From Lacticaseibacillus casei DSM 20011 = JCM 1134 = ATCC 393 (GTDB lineage: Bacteria; Bacillota; Bacilli; Lactobacillales; Lactobacillaceae): a DNA stretch of 64,000 nucleotides. Below the pieces are notes generated by a model. The model did not search any database. It saw only the letters and a list, made by a program, of their open reading frames with translations, and was not told the origin of the DNA. The stretch is from the NCBI RefSeq assembly GCF_000829055.1, contig NZ_AP012544.1, forward strand, positions 248,001 through 312,000, written 5' to 3'. Positions 18,725 through 34,081 of this stretch are shown piece after piece. Both the position numbers and the translations under genes were made by a program. The stretch's first letter is position 1, and each line of letters begins with the position of its first letter.

Positions 18725-19359
18725 ATGACAACAGCAAAACTATGGGAGCAACCTGAATTAACCGACATTAATCGAATGGCGCCACGAAGCCATTTCGAAA
18801 CTTTCTTTCCAGGTGAGTACAAACAACCGCGGCATTACCAATTACTAAATGGCACATGGCAGTTTAAATTCTTAGACGCGCCGGAATATGCGCCTGCAGA
18901 TTTTATGGCGAGTGACTTTGATGATCATGACTGGGATCAGATTCCTGTGCCAAGTAACTGGCAGTTGCAAGGTTATGGGAAAATGCATTATTCCGACCTC
19001 TGGTATAACTTTCCGATTGATCCACCCTTTGTACCACGGGAAAATCCGACCGGGCTGTATCGGCGAACCTTTACGGTAGATGAAGTGGCAGCAAATGAAC
19101 AATATATCATTGGCTTTAATGGCGTCGATTCTGCTTTTAAGCTATATCTCAATGGCAAGTTTATTGGATATAGCAAAGGCGCACGGTTGCCAAGCGAGTT
19201 TGACGTTACGAAGGCGTTGAAACAAGGAGCCAACACGGTCGCCGTTGAAGTCGTTCAATGGTCGGATGGTACATATCTTGAAGATCAGGATATGTGGTGG
19301 TTAAGTGGACTATTTCGCGACGTGAGCCTTTATTCGCGCCCACAAAACGGCCTTTATGA

Positions 19360-22658
<3,299 letters not shown>

Positions 22659-22979
22659 GATTTGTTTGTGAACTATGTGAAGCCGCAGGAAAATGGCAAT
22701 CATATGGATACAGATCGACTTGCACTCACAGATGGCCAACATCATCTGACGTTGACGATGACAAAACCACTGAACTTCAGTGTGTCTAACTATGCTGATG
22801 AAACGCTGGAGGCTGCGAAGCACACGATTGATCTTAAACAATCAGATAGGCTGAACCTGTATTTGGATTTCCGGCAAAACGGTTTAGGGACGAATTCTTG
22901 TGGCCAGGATCAACTTAAGCGTTATCGCTGCAAGTTTGATGATTTTGAGCTTGGTTTTAACTTCAAGGCGAATTAGTGA

Positions 22980-24458
<1,479 letters not shown>

Positions 24459-24483
24459 GTTGATTTTCAATTTAAAAAAATGG

Positions 24484-24513
24484 ACATGGTCGCGGTAATT
24501 ACCGAGGCCATGT
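24484..24513 (-). terminator. Hairpin between the two permease genes
   Basis: ACATGG (24484-24489) pairs with CCATGT (24508-24513) around the self-complementary CGGTAATTACCG. The only T run lies on the minus-strand side (seven A before it on the plus strand), so it fits a minus-strand terminator, yet no minus-strand gene is present. It may be a relic of a deleted gene, or a weak plus-strand stop for the permease. Confidence 0.3.
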
Positions 24514-24544
24514 TGGTGCGTTGAGCTGCTTTTGAGGAAGATAA

Positions 24545-25930
24545 AAGGGGTCGAACATTGGCACCGGTCTGTTTGTTGCTAGCGGGAGTGCAATCGCTAC
24601 TGCTGGGCCGGGCGGAGCAATCGTTGCGTATATTGCGATTGGCTTGATGGTCTTTTTCTTGATGACCAGTCTTGGTGAGATGGCCACTTATTCGCCGGTT
24701 TCGGGATCGTTTTCCGAATATGCCAGTCGGTTTGTTGATCCGGCTTTGGGGTTTGCGCTGGGATGGAATTATTGGCTCAATTGGGCGATTACCTTAGCAG
24801 TGGATGTTTCAACAACCGCGATTGTGATGCACTTTTGGTTACCCAATTTACCGGGATGGGTCATCTCGGTTGGCTTCCTTGCGCTGATTTTTGTCATCAA
24901 TTTTGTTTCTGCAAAGTCGTTTGCGGAGACCGAGTACTGGCTATCTTTGGTCAAAGTTGTAACCGTGATTGTTTTCTTGGGTGTTGGTGTTTTGACCATT
25001 GTTGGTATTATGGGCAGTGATGGTGCGGTTGGTTTGGGGAATTATACAACCGGCGCAGCACCCTTTGTCGGAGGCTTGCCCGCAACGCTCTCGGTATTTG
25101 TGGTAGCAGGCTTTTCCTTTCAAGGCACGGAACTGATTGGTATTACAGCGGGAGAAAGTGAGACTCCGGAAACCAGCATTCCCAAGGCAATCAAACAGGT
25201 TTTCTGGCGTATCCTATTGTTCTACATTTTGTCGATTGCCATCATCGCAGCGATCATCCCATATACCAGTCCCAATTTGCTTGGTTCCTCGGTCAACGAC
25301 GTGGCCATTTCCCCATTCACATTGGTTTTTAACCGAATTGGGATGGCGGGAGCAGCCAGTATTATGAACGCTGTGATTCTAACATCGGTGTTGTCTTCGG
25401 CCAACTCGGGGATGTATGCTTCGACTCGCATGCTATGGGCGATGGCAGGCTCAGGGTTTGCACCCCGCATTTTTCAAAAGACGAATCGTCGTGGCGTACC
25501 AATTGCTGCGTTGCTTTTGACCACACTGGTTGGTGGTATGACTTTTTTGACCAGCATCATGGGCCCGGGTGTGTATCAATTATTAGTGGCAGCATCAGGA
25601 TTGACCGGATTTCTGGCATGGTTAGGGATTGCGATCTCGCATCTTCGTTTTCGTAGGGCATTCATCAAGCAAGGTCATTCATTGAATGAGTTGGCCTATC
25701 ACGCTAAATGGTTCCCGATCGGACCAGTGCTTGCAATGATCATGAGTTTGATTGTGATCATTGGTCAGGATATTGGTTCGCTAACTAGTTTTGCTTGGCG
25801 GCGGCTCTTGATTTCCTATATGTCGATTCCACTATTTATCGGTTTGTTTGTTTATTACAAAGTTAAAAATAAGACAAAACTGATTCCACTTGACCAGATT
25901 GATTTAACACGCCGCCGGGAACGGCGCTAG
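24545..25930 (+). pseudogene. AAT-family amino acid permease (LysP-like), N-terminus missing
   Basis: The frame opens just after a TAA at 24542 with KGSNIGTGLFVASG, the first conserved membrane segment of AAT-family (lysine/basic amino acid) permeases. It then runs normally through SPVSGSFSEYASRFVDP, SFQGTELIGITAGESETPE and ANSGMYASTRMLWAMA to the end. The usual cytoplasmic N-terminus of 15-30 residues with a start codon and ribosome site is absent. The first in-frame ATG is at 24644, inside the second membrane segment, and would remove essential helices. I therefore read this as a 5'-truncated gene, joined to foreign sequence around 24545. LysP is the nearest recognisable type. Confidence 0.75.
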
Positions 25931-26028
25931 TATTTTGAAGCTATTTTGGAATAGGTCACTTAAATAAACGCAATTTCAAAAAGTTCCGAGTTTTACGAGG
26001 GTAAGGTTAAAGAGGTTTATCAGAATAA

Positions 26029-28359
<2,331 letters not shown>

Positions 28360-28363
28360 CAAC

Positions 28364-28409
28364 AAATAACCATTGCGATCCGTAAAAGGTTCACAATGGT
28401 TATTTTTTT
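28364..28409 (+). terminator. Terminator after the GH63-like gene
   Basis: A 12-bp perfect stem AAATAACCATTG (28364-28375) with CAATGGTTATTT (28394-28405) is followed by a T run. Confidence 0.82.
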
Positions 28410-28502
28410 GCCTTAAAAATATAACGGAACAGAGCGCGAAATCTGGTTCTAAGTGTTAAGCTATGGTCATGTAAGCGCTATAGAAAGAAATGGGTTCGAA
28501 TT

Positions 28503-29357
28503 ATGTTTAAGGAAAACAAGTGGCTGCGAACGGATCAGTTTGTGTGTCCGGAACTGTCGGTTTTTGAAGAGGGGTATGAGGACGTTCATCCGCGGGCGCC
28601 TTATCAGTATGAACAGCTGGATTACTACTTGCTGCATTTTATTCTTCAAGGCGAAGGGCTGTTCTTTATTAACAACGAAATTCACCAGTTGTCACGCGGG
28701 CAGGGCTTTTTGATCCCGCCTTTTACGGATAACAACTATTATCCCTTGATTGGCAACCCGTGGAGTTATCGGTGGATCGGCGTTCGCGGGTCAGGCGCTG
28801 AGGCCGTTTTTAAAGCTGCAGGTTTGGGGAAGACCAATTTTGTTTATAGGCATCAAGATGTTCATCAAATGGATCGCTTATTTGGCGAGGCTTACGACTA
28901 TTTTAGCGGTGACCATTTGTATGGCGCTTTGGGGAAGTTTTATGAAATTGTGAGTGCCTTGGTTGAGGATTATCAACAAGAGACGCGGTTGGGTGTGCTT
29001 CCTACTCAGCAATATGTGTTGCAAGCCGTTGAGATTCTTAAGAATGAGTATGCGGATAACACGCTGAGAATTGATGACGAAGCAGCACGCGTTAAAGTCG
29101 AGCGTACTTATCTTTACCGCATTTTCATGAGCAATCTCGGCGTTTCGCCGAAAAGTTATTTGATGCAGCTGCGGATTAATCAGGCAATCGAGTTGTTGCG
29201 CAATACCAACGATGCGATCGGCGATATTGCGCTCAAAGTCGGGTTTACCAGCTATCCGCAATTCGCAAAGGCGTTTATGAAGGCGCGAAGCATGTCGCCC
29301 TCGGCTTTTCGGAAGGCAATTTCGAGCGGTGAGTTGAGTCCGCGGAAGATTGATTGA
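28503..29357 (+). CDS. AraC-family transcriptional regulator
   Basis: 284-residue activator with an N-terminal cupin ligand domain (about 35-110, LLHFILQGEGLFF and SRGQGFLIPPFTDNNYYP) and a C-terminal double helix-turn-helix (about 185-280, VERTYLYRIFMSNLGVSPKSY and IGDIALKVGFTSYPQFAKAF), the form used by sugar-responsive regulators such as MsmR or RafR. ATGTAAGCGCTATAG at 28469-28483, just before the start codon, resembles a cre box (two mismatches). It likely controls a nearby glycan gene; the GH63-like gene is the obvious candidate. Confidence 0.87.
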   Translation: MFKENKWLRTDQFVCPELSVFEEGYEDVHPRAPYQYEQLDYYLLHFILQGEGLFFINNEIHQLSRGQGFLIPPFTDNNYYPLIGNPWSYRWIGVRGSGAEAVFKAAGLGKTNFVYRHQDVHQMDRLFGEAYDYFSGDHLYGALGKFYEIVSALVEDYQQETRLGVLPTQQYVLQAVEILKNEYADNTLRIDDEAARVKVERTYLYRIFMSNLGVSPKSYLMQLRINQAIELLRNTNDAIGDIALKVGFTSYPQFAKAFMKARSMSPSAFRKAISSGELSPRKID

Positions 29358-29777
29358 ACAAGGCTCATCATTTTGATCTGGCAAATATTAGTGCAGTTGA
29401 GCTCAAAACAGATCGCCGCGTACTGGCTGATTTTCTGCGGGTAAAGACGGAATGTAGCCATATTAAAATAAGCCAAGTTGGCTGCATATGTTACGAGAAC
29501 AGGCGTGTCTGGGGCAATTCCCTGGACTCGCTTTTTCTTGTCCAAAATTTCAATGTAACTGTTCCCACAAACAATTGAACAAAAATTTTCTGCGCAATAC
29601 ATTCCAGCAAAATACCGCCACAACAACCTTTTTCAAATAACCAATCCCAACGAATAATGCCAATCCTTATTAAACCAACCTTCACGCCACTTCATTGCGA
29701 TCAGACAACTCCCTTCATCATTCGCTAAACTACGCCTATCGATATCGAAAGACATGAGGCGCCGGATTGGATGAAGG
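29358..29777. other. Gene-free region
   Basis: About 420 bp after the AraC gene. I see no convincing coding region, no strong hairpin and no clear promoter, only A+T-rich sequence. Confidence 0.5.
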
Positions 29778-30326
29778 ATGGCAGTAGCACAGAAAGGATT
29801 TTCGTTGTTTCTTGAGCACCAAGCCGTGGTTTACGGGGCATTAGCGAAGTTGGGCATTCGCCCGCATCATAGTGATTTTCAGGATTGGCGCGATGAGGGA
29901 ATGTTGGTGTATCTCAACTACTTCAACCGGTATCGCGATCCGTTAACGCACGAGGCCGCGATTACCAAGTTTAACAAGCTGGCGTGGCGGTTTGTTTTCC
30001 TCACGTTGATGCAACGGATGCAAAAAGTTCGGCATCGGCGGGAGTTGGAAGAAGCACCGGCCAATGCGGCAGTGTTGCAGACGACCACCGTGGCCACGTC
30101 ACCCGCTAGCTTGGAGCAGTCAGTGGAATTGAAGCTGCAGTTGCGCCAGCTTGAAGCTATTTTGACACCGGTAGAACGGCGGGTTTTGCAGCTGCGACTA
30201 GCCGGACTGGCTGATACCGGCATAGCGAGGCAGTTGCAGATCAGTCGGCAACGAGTTTTAAAAGTGCGCAAGCAAATACAGGCGAAATATCGGCAACTCG
30301 AATTGGAGGAATTTTTAAATGGATAA
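29778..30326 (+). CDS. Sigma-70-like factor (ComX/SigH or SigO-like)
   Basis: 182-residue protein. The N-terminal half (LEHQAVVYGALAKLGIRP, WRDEGMLVYLNYFNRY, FNKLAWRFVFLTLMQRM) resembles a sigma region 2. The C-terminal half (about 120-180, LTPVERRVLQLRLAGLADTGIARQ and QISRQRVLKVRKQIQAKY) is a region-4 helix-turn-helix. Small sigma factors of this size in lactobacilli are annotated as competence-type ComX/SigH. The stop codon overlaps the start of a YvrJ-like gene by 8 bp, and a muramidase follows, so the three form one unit. In Bacillus subtilis yvrJ genetically accompanies SigO (YvrI), which makes a stress-type sigma function an alternative. Confidence 0.75.
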   Translation: MAVAQKGFSLFLEHQAVVYGALAKLGIRPHHSDFQDWRDEGMLVYLNYFNRYRDPLTHEAAITKFNKLAWRFVFLTLMQRMQKVRHRRELEEAPANAAVLQTTTVATSPASLEQSVELKLQLRQLEAILTPVERRVLQLRLAGLADTGIARQLQISRQRVLKVRKQIQAKYRQLELEEFLNG

Positions 30327-30471
30327 GGAATTATTAACGTATGTTTTGGATCAGGCAGTTGGTGTTGTCATTGCCGTGATTTTACTCACGCGGATTGAGC
30401 GGCGACTCGATACGCTGATTACGAATATGGGCACTTTTATGGTCAAGCTTGAAGGCAAGCACGAAAGATAG
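30319..30471 (+). CDS. YvrJ-family small membrane peptide
   Basis: 50 residues starting MDKELLTYVLDQAVGVVIAV and followed by LLTRIERRLDTLITNMGTF. One N-terminal membrane helix is followed by a basic amphipathic stretch containing RIERRL, the YvrJ pattern. GGAGG lies 9 nt before ATG 30319. It overlaps the sigma gene end by 8 bp, so translation is coupled. The biochemical function of YvrJ is unknown. Confidence 0.7.
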   Translation: MDKELLTYVLDQAVGVVIAVILLTRIERRLDTLITNMGTFMVKLEGKHER

Positions 30472-30492
30472 GAGGGAAAAGATGGCGATTTA

Positions 30493-31245
30493 ATGGCAGA
30501 TGTCAGCAGTTGGCAGCCGGATTCGGAGAGCTGGTTTCGTAAGTTGGCCGATTTTGGCGTCAAGGCGATGGTGGTGAAGCTGACAGAAGGCACCACTTAT
30601 CAGAATCCAAAGGCCGCGGCACAATTGGCAGCCGGACGCAAGATGGGGATGCAGGTGCATGCGTATCATTATGCGCATTATCGCAATAGCGCCGAGGCGG
30701 TTGCGGAAGGCCGATTTTTCGGCTTGGCGGCGCGGGCGCTTGGGGTATCGACGCAAAGTGTGATGGCGGCCGATGTGGAAGCACCGGAATTAACCGGTGA
30801 CCTGACCGGCTTGACGAATGTATTCATTCAAACGGTCAAGTCGCTGAGGTATCCACACACGGATCTATATACAATGGCCAACTGGATGAAAACGGACCGT
30901 TTTGATCGGGTGGCGCTGATTCCTAAGAATTTATGGATTGCGAGTTATGGCGTTGATCAGCCAGGGATCGACAATGTGGGCACGTGGCAGTTTACCAACA
31001 ATTTTCACGGGCTGGGCGTCGACATGAGTTATGATTTCTTCGGCCACTACACGACCAGGCTTTCAGGCGAGCTCAACGGTGGCGTGGTTCGAGCGCCCAC
31101 CGTCCGGTATCATAGCGTTCAGGCAGGCGAAAGCTGGTGGGCGATTGCGCATCGATACGGCCTGAATATGGACAACTTGGCTGCACTGAATGGCAAAACC
31201 ATTTACAGCGTGATTCATCCCGGCGATCAGTTGCGATTGAATTAG
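30493..31245 (+). CDS. GH25 muramidase with C-terminal LysM domain
   Basis: 250-residue cell-wall hydrolase of the Chalaropsis lysozyme type. MADVSSWQ holds the DxSxxQ motif (D3), and AADVEAPEL holds the catalytic DxE (D94, E96). A LysM module (about 205-250, HSVQAGESWWAIAHRYGLN and NGKTIYSVIHPGDQLRLN) anchors it to peptidoglycan. No signal peptide is visible, so release would need lysis, a holin or another route. The start is odd: GGAGGG at 30471-30476 is ideally placed for ATG 30482, which reads only Met-Ala-Ile-stop, and the TAATG overlap then opens the real frame at 30493. Either reinitiation or a one-base deletion explains this. Confidence 0.83.
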   Translation: MADVSSWQPDSESWFRKLADFGVKAMVVKLTEGTTYQNPKAAAQLAAGRKMGMQVHAYHYAHYRNSAEAVAEGRFFGLAARALGVSTQSVMAADVEAPELTGDLTGLTNVFIQTVKSLRYPHTDLYTMANWMKTDRFDRVALIPKNLWIASYGVDQPGIDNVGTWQFTNNFHGLGVDMSYDFFGHYTTRLSGELNGGVVRAPTVRYHSVQAGESWWAIAHRYGLNMDNLAALNGKTIYSVIHPGDQLRLN

Positions 31246-31282
31246 GCGAGACTAGTTGAGACACAGTTCGCGGACGTAATAT

Positions 31283-31325
31283 AAAAGCAAACGTTATCCA
31301 TTGGTTGGAAAATGTTTGCTTTTTG
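31283..31325 (+). terminator. Terminator after the muramidase gene
   Basis: AAAAGCAAACGTT pairs imperfectly with AAAATGTTTGCTTTT and is followed by T-rich sequence, 38 bp after the stop codon. Confidence 0.7.
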
Positions 31326-31387
31326 TTTCGTCTGAGAAAGTTTGTCAAAAGTATTAAAGAACATAGTGCCAAAGCGGAGCAATCGTA

Positions 31388-31522
31388 GGCCAGATGGGGC
31401 TCAGCTGTGAAGTTGTACAAGCCGGGCGGTCTTCCCGGCGTAGTACAAGGCCGAGCTTAGAGACTCTGCCGATTTTGCAGAGGCTCTAAGTCGTGCCCAC
31501 AGCGTTCCAGCCCCAGCTGGCC
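31388..31522. repeat. Branched palindromic intergenic element (outer stem plus two hairpins)
   Basis: An outer stem pairs GGCCAGATGGGGCT (31388-31401) with AGCCCCAGCTGGCC (31509-31522). Inside are two hairpins: TTGTAC..GCCGGG with CCCGGC..GTACAA (31413-31448), and CTTAGAGACTCTGC with GCAGAGGCTCTAAG (31456-31490). The drawn fold is a three-way junction of about 135 nt. It lies between the muramidase terminator and the hrtR promoter and has no coding frame. It could be a small structured RNA or a mobile palindromic unit. Only one copy is in this window. Confidence 0.6.
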
Positions 31523-31615
31523 GGAGATTGCGGAGTTTGGCATGGCAAGAGAACAATTGCCTAAACAGTTTTCGTGTTTGGAGATCACTCAAATGAAAAT
31601 TTCTTTACCAAAGTG

Positions 31616-31674
31616 TTGACACGGTGTCACCTTCCGTGTAGACTACAGGATGTTAAGAAGTGACACGGTGTCAC
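31616..31674 (+). promoter_or_regulatory. hrt promoter with two TetR-type operators
   Basis: TTGACA (31616-31621), a 17-bp spacer and TAGACT (31639-31644) form a clear promoter. The perfect dyad GTGACACGGTGTCAC is present at 31660-31674, and TGACACGGTGTCAC recurs at 31617-31630, overlapping the -35 box. The HrtR operator of Lactococcus lactis has the same TGACAC-N-GTGTCA core, so heme-relieved repression is likely. Confidence 0.78.
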
Positions 31675-31688
31675 CAAGGAGGATAACG

Positions 31689-32195
31689 ATGGTTTTATCA
31701 ACGTTTGAACATTTAGATGAAAATAAACAACAACGCATTTTAGCTGCGCTGGTAACTGAATTTTCCAAGTATCCATTGGCGCAGGCGCAAGTCGCGCGGA
31801 TCGTCAAGCAGGCCGACATCGCTCGCGGCGCGTTTTATAAGTACTTCAGCGATTTGAAGGATGCGTATCAATACGCTTTTAAAGAAGTGATTGGGCGCTT
31901 ACACACGGGGATCGCCGGGCCGGAAATGCGGCGTGATCCTTATGCCGCTACGGTTGCTTTTCTGCAGGAAGCTGATGAAAGCCAGGATCGCGATTTTATC
32001 CGGCTGCATTTTACCAAGAATAGCGGCATGGTGTCGGTTGGCGAACCGCCGATTGCTGCCAATGCCATTGAGTGGGCCGTCACAACGCTGTGCCACAGCG
32101 CGATTTCCCGGGCCCTAGCTAATCCGGAGCAGGCGGATTTAATTTTGAAAAACTTGAAAGCAGCTCTTTTACAGCTGCACGTGAAGGAGTCGTGA
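31689..32195 (+). CDS. hrtR: TetR-family heme-responsive regulator
   Basis: 168-residue repressor. The N-terminal helix-turn-helix (about 20-50, VARIVKQADIARGAFYKYF) is a TetR/AcrR DNA-binding domain; the rest is the ligand domain. ATG 31689 follows AAGGAGG. The gene lies directly behind two copies of a TGACACGGTGTCA dyad that matches the L. lactis HrtR operator core, and it heads the order regulator-permease-ATPase as in lactococcal hrtRBA. In that system heme binding releases the repressor. The heme ligand is an inference from operator, order and neighbours, not from a recognised heme motif. Confidence 0.8.
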   Translation: MVLSTFEHLDENKQQRILAALVTEFSKYPLAQAQVARIVKQADIARGAFYKYFSDLKDAYQYAFKEVIGRLHTGIAGPEMRRDPYAATVAFLQEADESQDRDFIRLHFTKNSGMVSVGEPPIAANAIEWAVTTLCHSAISRALANPEQADLILKNLKAALLQLHVKES

Positions 32196-32199
32196 GTCA

Positions 32200-33261
32200 A
32201 TGTATCTATCATTAAAAGAAATCTGGCATGAAAAATTACGCTACGGCCTGATCGTCGCGATGATGCTGTTGGTCACCTACCTAGTGTTCATTCTCAGCGC
32301 ACTGGCCAACGGGTTATCGCAACAGAACACGCAGGCGATTAACTCGTGGGACACGTCGCGGGTGGTGTTGGCAAAAGATTCGGATATCAATTTAAGCCAG
32401 TCACTCCTGACGTCTCAGCAAACCAAAGATCTCAACTTAGGCAAGTCGCAAGCTTACGTCGGAACAATCGGCGTAGTCGCGACCAGCAGCAAGCATGACG
32501 AAATCCGCTCGACCATGATCGGGCTTGACTGGGATCAGTATATTGGCAAGGACATGAAGCTGGTCAGCGGTCATCGAGCTCAGAGCGACCATCAGATTGT
32601 GGTGGATTCGGAATTCAAAGATAAAGGCTATGCACTTGGCGACAAGGTTAAGTTGAGCACGAAAGGCAAGCGCTATACGATTGTCGGTTTTACCGAGAAT
32701 GCCAAAATGAGTGTTGCCCCGGTTGTTTACGGCACGATGAATGCTTGGCGCACCTTGCATAATCTGCCAAACACCTTCACGGCTAGCGGCATTGTTTCCA
32801 AGTCGAATAACTTTAAAGTCAACACCAGCGACCTGAAGACTTACTCAGCGAATACCTTTATCCAGAAACTGCCTGGGTATTCGGCCCAAAATAGCACCTT
32901 TACCTTTATGATCGGTTTTCTGTTCGTGATTTCGCTGATTGTCATCGCAGTGTTCCTCTATATTTTGACGATGCAAAAACTGCCAAACTACGCAGTACTG
33001 CGGGCGCAGGGCGTGCCATCCCGGACGCTGGTCATCACGACCATTGCCCAAGCCTTGATTTTGGTCACATTAGGTCTGGCTTTAGGTGGCGCGTTGACGG
33101 CCATCACGGCGCAGTTCATGCCGATGGGCGTCCCGATGATCTTCTCGCCTCAACTTAACGTCGCCATCGTCATCGGCATTTTGCTCACTGGTTTCCTCGG
33201 CTCAATAATTCCCATCCGCACCATCTTAAAAGTCGATCCCGTTACCGCCATTGGAGGTTGA
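32200..33261 (+). CDS. hrtB: FtsX/MacB-type ABC permease (HrtB-like)
   Basis: 353-residue membrane subunit of an ABC efflux pump. One N-terminal span (LIVAMMLLVTYLVFILSALA) is followed by a large extracellular domain (about 45-225) and three C-terminal spans, including IGFLFVISLIVIAVFLYIL, and PIRTILKVDPVTAIGG at the end, the classic FtsX-family layout. The length matches HrtB, the heme-export permease. It starts 4 bp after hrtR and is 4 bp before the ATPase gene, so all three are one transcript. Protection from heme toxicity is the expected role. Confidence 0.82.
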   Translation: MYLSLKEIWHEKLRYGLIVAMMLLVTYLVFILSALANGLSQQNTQAINSWDTSRVVLAKDSDINLSQSLLTSQQTKDLNLGKSQAYVGTIGVVATSSKHDEIRSTMIGLDWDQYIGKDMKLVSGHRAQSDHQIVVDSEFKDKGYALGDKVKLSTKGKRYTIVGFTENAKMSVAPVVYGTMNAWRTLHNLPNTFTASGIVSKSNNFKVNTSDLKTYSANTFIQKLPGYSAQNSTFTFMIGFLFVISLIVIAVFLYILTMQKLPNYAVLRAQGVPSRTLVITTIAQALILVTLGLALGGALTAITAQFMPMGVPMIFSPQLNVAIVIGILLTGFLGSIIPIRTILKVDPVTAIGG

Positions 33262-33265
33262 TGTT

Positions 33266-33955
33266 ATGTCAGCAATCGAATTAAAACACATTATTAAAAA
33301 TTTCAAGACCCCGACAAGCAACGTTGAGGTACTCAAGGATGTCAATTTTAGCGCTGATTCTGGCAGCCTATCATTGGTATTAGGTCCGTCCGGTTCAGGT
33401 AAAAGTACATTTTTGACCATCGCCGGCGGTATTCAAACGCCGACTGAAGGGGTGGTCACGACTGCCGGGAAGAATCTTGAACAATTGTCCGGCAAGGCGC
33501 GCGATGCCCTACGTCTAGATAACATCGGCTTTGTGCTTCAGTCTTACAACTTAGTACCTTATCTGACGGTCGGCGAACAGTTTAAGCTGGTTGATAAGAT
33601 CAAGCCAAAAGGCAACCTCAGTCACGAGGCCTTGGAAGCATTACTAGACGATTTAGGAATTGCCAACTTGGTGAACCAATATCCGGCATCATTATCAGGG
33701 GGCCAGACCCAACGCGTTGCTATTGCCCGGGCGCTTTACCCGGATCCAGCGATCGTGCTCGCCGATGAACCGACCGCGGCTTTGGATAGCCCGCGGGTCG
33801 CCATCGTCGGCCAGCTGTTAGCTGACCTCGCCCACAAACACAACAAGGCTATCGTCGTTGTCACCCACGATGTCCGGTTGGAACAGTTTGCGGATCGAAA
33901 GTTCACACTGCTCGATGGCCAGTTAAAAGAAGGCGCACCGAAATACGCTGCGTAA
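33266..33955 (+). CDS. hrtA: ABC transporter ATPase (HrtA-like)
   Basis: 229-residue ATPase of the MacB/LolD-type family, which powers the HrtB permease. It has Walker A GPSGSGKST (about 43-51), the signature LSGGQTQRVAIARAL, Walker B IVLADEPTAALD, and the H-loop VVTHDVR. ATG 33266 has GGAGG 8 nt upstream, inside the end of hrtB; an in-frame start at 33251 would extend the protein by 5 residues without a better ribosome site. Confidence 0.85.
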   Translation: MSAIELKHIIKNFKTPTSNVEVLKDVNFSADSGSLSLVLGPSGSGKSTFLTIAGGIQTPTEGVVTTAGKNLEQLSGKARDALRLDNIGFVLQSYNLVPYLTVGEQFKLVDKIKPKGNLSHEALEALLDDLGIANLVNQYPASLSGGQTQRVAIARALYPDPAIVLADEPTAALDSPRVAIVGQLLADLAHKHNKAIVVVTHDVRLEQFADRKFTLLDGQLKEGAPKYAA

Positions 33956-33982
33956 GTTTGTGGCGGCACACTGAGTCATACG

Positions 33983-34024
33983 AAAAAGGGCCAAGCACAA
34001 TTTGAAAAGTGCTTGGTCCTTTTT
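33983..34024. terminator. Bidirectional terminator between hrtA and the flavoprotein gene
   Basis: A 16-bp stem (AAAAAGGGCCAAGCAC at 33983-33998 with GTGCTTGGTCCTTTTT at 34009-34024) has A and T runs on both sides, so it can stop transcription from both convergent genes. Confidence 0.85.
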
Positions 34025-34081
34025 GCATGGCTGATGAAAGGCACTAGCCCAAATGCCTTTTGTCAAATAAACAATAGTCGA

